From: Evernia prunastri
Lineage: Eukaryota; Ascomycota; Lecanoromycetes; Lecanorales; Parmeliaceae
Direction: 5' to 3'
Assembly: GCA_003184365.1 (NCBI GenBank)
Contig: NKYR01000074.1
Location: 62,680-126,679 of the forward strand
DNA: 64,000 nucleotides
Shown here: piece after piece, positions 54,883-64,000 of the stretch
Numbering within the stretch: the first letter of the stretch is position 1
How the letters are laid out: every line of letters begins with the position of its first letter
Position numbers and translations under genes: made by a program
The notes under the pieces: model-generated
Databases searched by the model: none
What the model saw: the letters and a program-made list of their open reading frames with translations, nothing else
Told to the model about the DNA's origin: nothing

Positions 54883-57211
54883 ATGGACGTGTCACAATAC
54901 CTAGCAGACTCGCCTCCCACCGTTGTACCGCTCGTCATTAAGCCCCATTTTGAAGCGTTAACGGATGAGCAAAAGCTCTACGCTCACCATATCTCAAAGT
55001 AAGTAGCTCAATGATCTGGCAAGCCAGATCAACTCTCAAACGTAGAGCAACAATGTTGTTCATGTTACATGTCGCTCTTTGCCACTGTTCGAATCCTGCA
55101 CGTTTCATGACCTCGTCAAGTCTTTGCGTGGTTACCTTTCTATTTGGCTTAAGTTTGCATTCCAAGAAGCATTATATGCCATGTGATCACTGATCAATTG
55201 TATCCCTATCAGGGCGGCCTTTTTCGGCACACGTATCATCTTACGTCAAGTGTCTCCAGAATCAGAATCCATCTATGATCTGATCATCGCACTGCAGAAG
55301 CATTGCAATGGCGATTGGGCTTCTTTAGCTCAGGACGCCGATGTCGGCCATGAGGAACTGCAATATGCCCTGCAGTACTTTACCCAATTCCTTGGAAATC
55401 TAGGCAACTACAAGGGCTTCGGAGATGTGAAATTCGTTCCTAGATGTTCACCTCAAGCCATGGCGGCGCTGGCTGCACGGGCGTCCGTGGCGGAGAAGTT
55501 CTATGAGCAGTGCAAGTCTGCAATTTACGCCGAGGGAGGAAAACCGGCCATTATGCATTTCGGGTTTCCCGGTCAAGGGCATATGTCTACTTACTATCCC
55601 GATTCACCGGACATCACTCGGGAGGAGATTGAGCAGGTAGGAGATTTGCTAGGCGCGAAGGGTATCCTACCGGAAAACACTCGCGTTCGAAAGACTAAGG
55701 GTGGAAACTACGAGATTCTCATTGCGTCTGCCCTTTCGAAGCCGCCGCCGGAAGGAAGCGATGCTGATGAGGTGACTACCTGGGAGCTTGGTTCACCCCT
55801 TCAAGGTAAGAAAGTATCACTGGTGTTTGGAGATCATCAAGAGGAGATGGCGAAGATAGCGCTGCATATTAAGAAAGCAGGCCTGCACGCCGCGAACGAC
55901 ACCCAAAAGAAGATGATGGATGAGTACGCAAAGTCTTTCGGTACCGGGTCCTTGAAAGCATTCAAAGAAAGTCAAAAGCTCTGGGTCAAAGACAAAGGTC
56001 CAGAGGTCGAGTCGAACATTGGTTTCATCGAGACCTATCGGGATCCCGCTGGTATCAGAGGTGAATGGGAGGGCATGGTAGCCATGGTCAACAAGGAGCG
56101 CACTCGAGCCTTCCAAAAACTCGTCGAAGCTGCCCCTGCCGCGATACCCAAGCTACCGTGGTCAAAGGAGTTCGAAAAAGACGAGTTCAGTGCTCCGGAT
56201 TTCACGTCGCTTGAGGTTCTGTCATTCGCGAGCTCAGGAGTACCGGCAGGGATAAACATACCCAACTACGATGACATCAGACAGCAGGTCGGGTTCAAGA
56301 ATGTCTCCTTGGGCAACGTGCTCGGTGCCAAAGCGCCCAACGAACCCATCCCTTTCATCCGCCCCGAAGACCTGGACCTCTACCGAGAAAACCGCGACGC
56401 GGCCTTCGAAGTCCAAGTCGGCATCCACGAACTCCTGGGCCACGGCACCGGCAAGCTGCTCCAGGAGACATCCCCCTGCGTCTTCAACTTCGACCCGAAG
56501 AACCCACCCGTCAGCCCCGTGTCCCAGAAGCCGATATCGACCTACTACAAGCCCTCGGAGACCTACAGCACCGTCTTCGGCCCCACCGCGTCCTCGTACG
56601 AGGAGTGCCACGCCGAATGCGTCGCCATGGCCCTCGCCTGCGACTTCGGCCTGCTCGCCATCTTCGGCTTCGGCGACGGCGCCGCCGACATGGGCGGCCG
56701 GGCCGGCGACGTGCTCCACGCCACCTACCTCTCCATGGCGCGCGCGGGCGTCGCGGCGCTCGAGTTCTGGGACCCGGCGACCGGGAAATGGGGCCAGATC
56801 CACATGCAGGCGCGCTACTCCATCCTCAAGACCTTCCTCGAGGCCGGCGACTCCTTCTGCGCCCTCGAGTACGGCGACGACGAGGACCTGTCCGACCTGG
56901 CCGTCCGCATCGACCGGGCCAAGATCCTCACCCACGGCCGCCCGGCCGTCGAGGCCTACCTGCGGCAGCTGCACGTCTTCAAGAGCACGGCGGACGTCGA
57001 GGCGGGCCGGGCGCTGTACGAGCGCATGACGCGCGTCGAGGGCGAGTTTTGGACCGAGCGGGTCAGGGGCGCGGTGCTGCGGCGGAGGTCGCCGAGGAAG
57101 GTCTTCGTGATGGCGAATACGGTGGAGGGCGTGGGGGGGAAGGTGGGGTTGAAGGAGTACGAGGGCAGTGTGGAGGGTATGCTGGAGAGTTGGGCTGAGA
57201 GGGAGGTCTAG
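54883..57211 (+). CDS. DPP3: Dipeptidyl peptidase III (M49 metallopeptidase)
   Basis: Two exons, 54883-54998 and 55213-57211 (704 residues); the 214-nt intron is phase 2 and joins HHISK to AAFFGTRIILRQVS. The zinc site is HELLGH at 444-449 and EECHAE at 502-507, both intact, in VGIHELLGHGTGKLLQE and SYEECHAECVAMALACD. Other family blocks are NLGNYKGFGDVKFVPR, STYYPDSPDITREEI, NIGFIETYRDPAGIRGEWEG and SGVPAGINIPNYDDIRQ. It removes dipeptides from short peptides in the cytosol. From about 56380 the third codon positions become almost all G or C, unlike the first half of the same exon. Confidence 0.95.
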
Positions 57212-57911
57212 TGGATGGGTTTGGATTGGATGGATTGGATGGATAGAGGGGAGGGGAGGAAAGGGTTGGGAGACGATGGTGCTGAGACGGTCACGGGGGG
57301 GATATAGGGGTATTCTAGAGTTCTCTATTCGAAGGGCTTGAGGTAGTGATGTGATGGGATGTGATGAATAGATGGGACTCGCCAGGCTTGCATAATTGCA
57401 CATACCCCCCCAATTCCTGGCTGAGCGAGACTGGGCTACGATGTCTATATATCCCTCGGGGAGAAACCCGCGAGAGTAACCCATGGACTCACTCTCTGCT
57501 TTGTATCCTGTAGCATTCTAACTTCTCGGCAATGGGAGGGGGTCTCGCCTCTACGAAAGCATAGCACAAGCAGCGAAGCATCCAGAAGGCTGGCTAGCCT
57601 GTCATATTTATCCCTCCCTGGCTGAACAGGCGGATTCTGTCCCTTGGCCCCGAGAACAACGCAGATCTGCCCTTGAAGTAGGGTCGCTCTGCGTGGTCGG
57701 TGTCTTCGTCCCCGGACAATCATCGCGTGCTACGTTCGTTGGAGCCCCGGAGAAAGGGGTTTGGGGGCCGGTTGTAGAGGCTTCTTCATTGGACGTGTGT
57801 ATCCTTTTCGTCAAAGCGTGACGCTATGGACGATGGCTTCATTGTGATCTCAGAAACATTCTCAGTGAATGGGTTCTCTAGGCCAATTGGTTTGATAGTG
57901 TTTAGAATACA
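57212..57911. other. Intergenic between convergent genes
   Basis: 700 bp holding GGATT/GGATG short repeats directly after the DPP III stop (57213-57245). Open minus-strand frames here are extensions of GC-rich antisense frames. Confidence 0.5.
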
Positions 57912-59690
57912 TCAGCCCTGCCCAACGCTCGCGGCTCTACTGATCCCTCGCTCGGACGCTTGACTCGCGCTCCGAACGGTAGCGGGGCTGCTCGCATCCA
58001 TCGGCTTCCGCCGCCTCACGAGCTGATAGCACCGGTCCAGTTCTACTTCGACGGCGCACCGGACCTTCAGGGAGCTCACGGCGGGCCAGACGCTGCGCTC
58101 GCCGTGCAGGATCCAGTAGTCCAGGCTCTCTTTCGTCGGGGTTTCCACCAGCTTCAGGAAGTCGCCGGGCGCCAGATCCGGCACGAGCGTCAGGCTGGGG
58201 CCGGGGACCGTCTCGTCGATGAGGAGGCGCCGGATGGAGGTGGGGAGCATGCCCAGCGAGTCCAGTTGGCTGAGCCGATGGTGCACCTCCAGCATCGTCA
58301 ACCGAAGCAACGGCACCACGATGCCCCGCCTTCTCGCCTGCCGTGGGTTGTCCGGATGTTGCAGATCGCTTCTCAAAAAGGGCGCGATGTACGGCCTCGC
58401 CTGGCTTACGACGAAGTGGTTGACGTTGAAGAGCTCGGCGATGCGGGAGAGTGGGGATTCGCGCTCGTTGGAGGTGTAGGTTGCGGATTTCCAGCTGTGG
58501 AATGTTACGCGAGGGGAGATGAGCCAGGGGACTATGGCACCCGTCTCGTCTTTGCAGAGGAGGCCGTGGGGGTGGTACAGGCGGTTGCCGGACGCGTTGG
58601 AGGCGAGGGCGGCGGACCAGATGAGCACGTTGGGCGCCGTGATGTAGTTCAAGAGGTTGGGCACGCCGCCTCGGCTCGAAGTCGCAACGGTGATGTTGAG
58701 CACTCGTTTCGTTCGAGCGTAGGCTTCCTCGAACGTAAGATCACCAACATTCGCGCGGACGCACTCTTCGAGGACGTTGACGTCCAAAAAGTGACCTTCT
58801 CGTACAAATCTCGTCAGCCGGCGGAGACATGTCTGTACTCGGCCTGTCTGATGACTGGAAATAAGTCCTTGCTTCTCCTGCGTAGTCGAGCCGTCGCTGT
58901 CATGTTTTGTAAATGCCGTCAAGTCGATACCATCACCATTGAGAAAATCTAGCAGTTCGTCTTCCGTGTGTATGCCCACGAGCGCCGCGATCAGAGCCCC
59001 AGTCGCTGTCCCTGTGATAATTCTGGGCAATAGACCTCTCAGGTGCAGAGCTTTGACAACTCCCAAATGGCATAGTCCAAACATAGCCCCTCCCTGCAGC
59101 ACCAGAGTCGACCGTCCAAACGCCTGCCGCGTATCATGGAGCAGATCCAACTTCGCCTGACTCGTCCACCCGCTCTCATAGCTCTGCGTCGTAGGCAAAG
59201 CCGTCACATGTTCCACCGCCAGCGCCACTTGCGTTATGTACTCTTCGATCAACAGCTTCGTCCCCGCATATGCCCTATTGAACAGCATCGGCGTCGTAAT
59301 GTTCCCTAGATTTCTAACCAAGCCCGACCTCAGTAGATTCACGAGACCGAGTATATCTTCCTCTTCCCGGGCATTGATGATGGCGGTACGCCGCTCGTTC
59401 ATGAGCCGGTAGTCATAATATTTGGAGGAAGCATTTTGACGCCAGAGGTCGAGATGCAAGTGCTCGTCAAGGGCGAAGGCGGTTTCTTCCCATTCTTCGA
59501 AAGAAGAGGCGGTAGCGAGGGTGGAGTGTAGGGTGGTCAGTGTGGGCTTTTTGTACCACCAGCGTGAAGCTTTCTAGCGTGTATACTTGAGCCGGGTGAA
59601 TGGAGAACGTGAATGGAGAGGGAGAGGACGTACGGTTTGCCAGTAGCTGCCTACCTCGGTGAGCACGCCCAGTAGAGATAGAAAAGCCAT
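57912..59690 (-). CDS. Patatin-like (triacylglycerol lipase-type) protein lacking catalytic residues
   Basis: Two exons, 59634-59690 and 57912-59573, with a 60-nt phase-0 intron (GTACGT...CGCTAG), give 572 residues. Upstream of the patatin fold is the lipase-associated domain of Tgl3/4/5-type proteins (RWWYKKPTLTTLHSTLATAS, SSKYYDYRLMNERR, EEEDILGLVNLLRSGL). The oxyanion loop is normal: VLQGGAMFGLCHLGVVKAL. The nucleophile elbow reads IITGTATGALIAALVG, with Ala209 (codon GCG) where active patatins have Ser. Before RIAELFNVNHFVVSQARP, where a DGS-type catalytic Asp should be, the sequence is SWKSATYTSNERESPLS. Both dyad residues are therefore missing in an otherwise intact gene. It may be a structural or regulatory relative on lipid droplets. 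Confidence 0.85.
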
Positions 59691-60883
59691 TGCGATTGCT
59701 CGATAGCCATTTCAGAAACAAAAAAAAGATAACTATGAGAAAGGGTTGCAAGTCTCGCTTTTGTAATCCTGTGAGGATCAATGATCATGTGTCGTCGGAG
59801 AATCTCGTGATCATATTGGAATGGTGTTGAGAGGAGTCCGCTGAGGCACGATTTACAGAAATCCCGATTTACGCAAAAGAGTTGTCTACACCAGAAGCAT
59901 ATGCTATTAACAAGTCTTGTCATCTATTTGTATAATTACACTTCAATTGCTACAAGTTGCTGACGGCTACGATCAAGGACCTAGAGTACCCAAATGATGG
60001 TTACCGTACTTACCCACACTCACACACCATCCTTACGACAAGTCATAGTCGGTCGATTTTTACCCCGTTCTATAAACAATCAGGTCAAAATCAAAATCCA
60101 ATCGTCTCCGAGAATTGCCTGTTCTCGAACGAACGATAAATGTTGTGATGAACGCCGATTTCTGGAAGAGTCATTGACGAAACGCTTTCGATGAGATTTC
60201 TGCGTTTGATCTGAGAGTGACCGTATTCTCAATGATTCAGGGGATGAGAACTAGCCTGAACAGCAGCACGTAGCACAAGATTTGACTTCATACCATGTTC
60301 GATTGGCGAATGAAGCCGCACAATCAGCGAGAACAGACCTCGGAGCTTCGTTTCTCTGTATTGAGATACTATGAGGATGTCGCCAGTGTAGATTGCTTTT
60401 TTGAAGCTGACATGCGGAAGACATGTCAATTGGTCTCGCATCGAGCCTGTTCGCATCTGTACTAGTCACGGCTGAGTGGAGAATTCTTTGAGCCTAGATC
60501 TTTGGTGGAGGATAAGCAAGGGTGTCAAAACGGAATTTGATCACATCTTTCGCAAACCTTTATGCGCTACCTTGGAGTGCGGTGGGTGTGGATTGAGATA
60601 GCAAAGAATCGCGATTTTGACCTGATCGGTGTCAGAAATGCAACGATGGATTGAAACAGGCCCAAGCGGGACTGGACGTGGTATCTTGCACCATCTTTTG
60701 ACCTAAGCACAAAGAATCCTTGGTGTTTCTAGCGATCATTGGCCCAAGTCAGGCAAGAAATGTTCAAAGCTTTCCCGGGGTGGATGAGTGGAGGAGGGGA
60801 TATTTCCTTTGTATGCTACTATCTCTAGGCCGCCAACGGAGTTGAGAGTTGAAGCTTCGTCTATCTTACTCGCTCGTAAAGTT
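59691..60883. other. Intergenic: upstream of patatin-like gene, downstream of regulator gene
   Basis: 1.2 kb with only short, unrecognised frames. Mild AT richness; no repeat seen. Confidence 0.5.
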
Positions 60884-63274
60884 TCAGCACCACACGCCAT
60901 AATGACCCGCGTCTTGCTGCATGGGATTAACGTCCATGGGCGGTTGATCTGCCATCTCGAAGTCTTGCATGAATTCGTCCCATTCTGCCCAGTTGATGCC
61001 GTTCGTGGCCTCGTTGACATTCAACGAGCCTAATAAATCCGGTGAAAGCTGTTGGTCTAGGTCCAGAGCTTGATTTGGGAAAGATTCCGTGGCTACCCCT
61101 GGTATCGACTCGTGTGAAGGCGACAGCGTTGAAGTGCTAGAATTAGGATCATAGAAGTGGCCGTACGCAGGGATAGTAAATTGCGGTAGAGACTGCTGCG
61201 ATGTTATGGACATGCTCTTCATCTTAGATTCGGCTCGCTTGGCCTGGGCTTTGCTCATGAGCTTTTTGATGGGGCGCCAGAGCATTCCCCTCCGAGAGTC
61301 TGCGATGTGCTCAGCCCATTGTTCGAAGACCGCCTCCACAACTTTCCAGGCTCTCTCCACCAATGGGCCTTTGTCTTGAACACAAAGTTCTGCCAATGTA
61401 GCTGCTAGAGCGTGCCACTGGACTCGAGTATTGAAATACCACCTCCACTGAGCAGCAGCCGGCTCAGTGGCAAGAAGATGGCTGTACTCGAGGTTTTCGA
61501 CGGCGGTTTTCAGTACGACCTCCCTCGACACATACTGCTGAACTGTGCCACGCATGTCATGCAAGGGAGGGTGGTAGACAGCAATGCGCAATCGCGAGCC
61601 GATTAATTGAATTATCACAGACGTTACCCAAGCGATAGGACTCGTTGGGTCGCAATGGACAAGTACCTTTTTCTCAAGTTTGGTCTCGAGCTCTTCTATC
61701 ATCTTCAATCTTTCCTCGATGGAAGACATAGTAGGCGCATTCTCGAGGTCCTCTCCTCCTGGTGGTGTGTAGCCAAGGCGGATGGCGTAGTCCCAGACGG
61801 TAAACGATACACCAGCCTTGGTGATCTCTGTGAACTCATCTCTTTCCACTATCGGCTCCATACTTCCAGGAATCATGTCGTCATCGTTGATGTTCAGAGG
61901 TTTCAAGGTATTGAAAGATTGCCGGAGGATAAGTGGATCAGTACCTCGGTCTTCTAGACCACGGATGTCTAGGTCAGTCAGCTGCCACCATAGTCGGCGA
62001 CGTATTTCTCTAGTGAAAGGAGATATGCCGGACCACGTGCTCTCACGGTGCAGAGCCAGTGAGTGGCCCAGCCGGACGGCAACACTGAAAAGCGTCCATG
62101 CAAACATGGTATCATCATTTGATCGAACAGTAATCTGAGGAGTGTTGTTAGCATATTCCATGAACTGTGTGACTTTTTGCATCCCAAATTTTTACGGATT
62201 CGCTAAACATTAAACATATTGGGACTGCCGAATATACTTACAAGAAATATGACAAGGGCTTGCAGCGTGCCGATCTCTTTAGTACTCAACAGGTCCGCGT
62301 TAGATAGTGCTGACTCTGTGCCAGACCTGTACCGGGCTAGCAAAGAGTTCCTTCCGTCATGGAAGTTCTGTAAGCATTCCTCTTGTGTTAAAGAAGTGAT
62401 TGCGGCATAGTACATGGCGAACAGTAATGCCTCGACATAGTTCCCAGATGGTATAGCGTCAATGTTGGCCGAAGCACTCATCACCAGCTTCCGTAGGCTT
62501 GGGATATGTAGTATCTTGGCCATTGGATCTATATTCCTTTGAAAATAGTGAAACAGAGCGATCAGCTGGGCGGGAGGAGGGTGTAGCAGACGCAGCTCTC
62601 TTTGATGCAGAAGGCTAGATCCAAAGAGTACGGATGATTGAGAAGTGCTTGTCTCAGCTGGCGATTGGCCAGAAAGCTGGGAATCTTCTTCTTCCTCGGT
62701 GTCGTCGTCCATTGTCTCCTTGAGACCTTGGACCTGTAGTGCGCCAACCGGTCAGCGAACTTGCAATTGACAGTGTTGTGGATTCCGCTGCCATGTATAC
62801 AGAAAAACCAACCTCAGAGCTCAACGACCTCCAGAAATGAGAGCCTAAATATCTGCCCATCCCATCTTCAGGGTGGTCAGGACCATTGCTGCCGGGTGAC
62901 CGAGCTTCCGATGTGTGCCTGGAACGACTAGTATCGGGGCTCGTTGATCCCTCTTCTACAAGTTTCTTCCCATTCACATCCTTCCCCTCGACTTTCATTT
63001 TCTCAATCAACTCTTCCATCCTGCCCAATCTGCGCATGAGTTCGTCATTGGTCGCTTTGGAGCTCGCCGATTTCTTCTTCGGGTGCCTCGCACGCTCAGG
63101 GAAGACGCAATTGAGGTTGGAGCGAGAACATGGTGAACATGGCGACTTCTTGTCGCATTTGATCTTTCGCTGTCGGCAAAGGGTGCAACTCAAGGGCTGC
63201 TGTGCTGGGTTTCGTTGACCGGAGCCGGGGCTTGATGCAGTCCCAGAAGCCGGGCGCTGTAGGTGGTCGGCCAT
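60884..63274 (-). CDS. Zn2Cys6 fungal transcription factor
   Basis: Three exons: 62813-63274, 62242-62733 and 60884-62134 (734 residues), with introns of 79 and 107 nt, phase 0, branch CTGAC and CTAAC. The binuclear zinc cluster has Cys 30, 33, 40, 46, 49 and 56 in CTLCRQRKIKCDKKSPCSPC, followed by a basic stretch and a short coiled coil (ELMRRLGRMEELIEKM). The fungal-specific middle homology domain spans about 200-520, with ALLFAMYYAAITSL, ALVIFL joined to ITVRSNDDTMFAWTLFS, LGHSLALHRE and IRRRLWWQLTDLDIR. The C-terminus is acidic and aromatic (INWAEWDEFMQDFEM), a likely activation region. The target pathway is unknown. Confidence 0.9.
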
Positions 63275-63834
63275 GAGAGGAAAATTGGGTATTTGGAGAT
63301 AGTGAGGGCATGCTAGGATTGATATATGATTCCAGGCAGCCAGTAAATTGACCTGCTATGAGTGCAAATAGGGTAAAGCCAACATCGTACTCGCGACCTG
63401 CCGTGCCGCAGGGACAGGGGTCAGCGGTGAAAGGCGTCCTATTAGGGTACTCTATAAAGTTAGTTGAAGGGAAAATTGGCTGATACGTATTCGTTTTCAG
63501 GTCCGAATTACCTACCATTATTGAATGACTTGTTTTGAATCAAGGTACAGGGTACTGCCTGCAGTTTGCCAGTGCTGGGTAACAGGAGAAAATGAGGGAA
63601 AATGAGCCGGTAAGGTAGGCCATTACTCGTACTGTACCTAGTTTGCTTCACCATCTAACTTGTAATTAAGGCGAGGAAAGCAAAACGGAAGATCGACCTA
63701 TCAGCTGCCGCCTACGAGACTCTGTGTATGATGATAGAGTTCTCGTTATCTAATCTTCTTCTTCTTCTCTTTCCTTTTCTTTTTCATTTCTCTCTCATTT
63801 GAGGTCCCCTCCAAAGAGAGTGAATAATTAGGAT
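63275..63834. other. Intergenic at right side
   Basis: Promoter of the Zn2Cys6 gene and a CT-rich tract (63751-63800). GTAAGGTAGGCC near 63611-63622 is a TACCTA-type word. No gene seen. Confidence 0.5.
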
Positions 63835-64000
63835 TCACAACGTCGGATTGTTTTCGAATGGTATCAGTCTTTCTGGAGCAATTGTTGCAGCTTCTAATAA
63901 GTCTTTGCATATATTGATGGCCCTCGATGACTCCGACTCAAGAATTCCATTTTCATTGAGATATTCTGGACTGGTGAAACGAGTATACTGCGATGGGCTT
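63835..64000 (-). CDS. Possible C-terminal end of a gene continuing beyond the window
   Basis: On the minus strand a frame is open from the window edge to the TGA at 63835-63837, 54 codons. The residues look protein-like (YTRFTSPEYLNENGILESE, INICKDLLEAATIAPERL) and not repetitive. No family recognised, and the length is too short for certainty. Confidence 0.35.
   Translation of the reverse strand, partial: SPSQYTRFTSPEYLNENGILESESSRAINICKDLLEAATIAPERLIPFENNPTL

Noticed and set aside
55000..55130. tRNA-like pieces (AGCTCAATG and GTTCGAATCC) in the first DPP III intron
   Set aside because: T-arm and acceptor stems do not pair and spacing is wrong; a nearby 8-bp palindrome GATCTGGC/GCCAGATC is probably chance.
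56234..57484. 416-codon minus-strand frame opposite DPP III
   Set aside because: It exists because the GC-rich codons of DPP III lack stops on the other strand; Arg/Val/Gly-biased composition and no recognisable motif.

Overview
The window is nuclear DNA from a filamentous ascomycete (Pezizomycotina; a Leotiomycete-like or related class is my best guess, not proven). The signs are compact single-copy eukaryotic genes, 47-250 nt introns with fungal donors (GTAAGT, GTATGC, GTGCGT) and CTAAC/CTGAC branch points, families restricted to or typical of filamentous fungi (DUF3405, DUF7703, the luciferase-like DUF5519 domain, Zn2Cys6 regulators, a peroxisomal acyl-CoA dehydrogenase), and the TACCTAGGTA-type intergenic words often seen in these genomes. 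I recognise no tRNA, rRNA, CRISPR, operon or secondary-metabolite cluster.

Layout, left to right. 0-10 kb: 5' part of a ClC chloride channel (-), DUF3405 protein (-), luciferase-like domain protein (+), ethanolamine/choline kinase (-), DUF7703 seven-helix membrane protein (+, apparently frameshifted). 11-21 kb is a housekeeping block: ERB1/BOP1 (+), a small conserved hypothetical (+), an SNF5/Sfh1-type chromatin remodelling subunit with a C-terminal GATA-like finger (-), the proteasome ubiquitin receptor Rpn13 (-) and ribosomal protein eL6 (+). 21-32 kb: fatty-acid/sterol hydroxylase-like membrane protein (-), large alpha/beta hydrolase (+), peroxisomal acyl-CoA dehydrogenase ending in SKL (+), DHA1-type MFS exporter (+). 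32-43 kb: SCYL2-like pseudokinase (-), mitochondrial branched-chain aminotransferase (+), SAS10/UTP3 (-), TSC10 (+), GLE1 (-). 44-64 kb: SSD1 (+), a low-complexity anchored hypothetical (+), a repeat-rich gap, ERV29/SURF4 (+), dipeptidyl peptidase III (+), a catalytically degenerate patatin (-), a Zn2Cys6 regulator (-) and the tail of one more probable gene (-).

The genes mostly act independently: ribosome assembly (ERB1, eL6, SAS10), proteostasis (Rpn13, DPP III), RNA export and translation control (GLE1, SSD1), lipid metabolism (TSC10, ethanolamine kinase, acyl-CoA dehydrogenase, hydroxylase) and trafficking (SCYL2, ERV29). Several neighbours are divergent with short shared promoters (Rpn13/eL6 269 bp, SAS10/TSC10 173 bp).

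The most notable points are two GC-AG introns whose use is forced by reading frame, a gene end hidden behind short exons (the Sfh1 GATA-like finger), a pseudo-patatin lacking both catalytic residues, an SSD1 N-terminus combining five HxRxxS sites with four FxFP motifs, and a family of small TA-flanked inverted-repeat elements. All exon structures were deduced by hand from reading frame, splice signals and remembered family conservation; no alignment was run.
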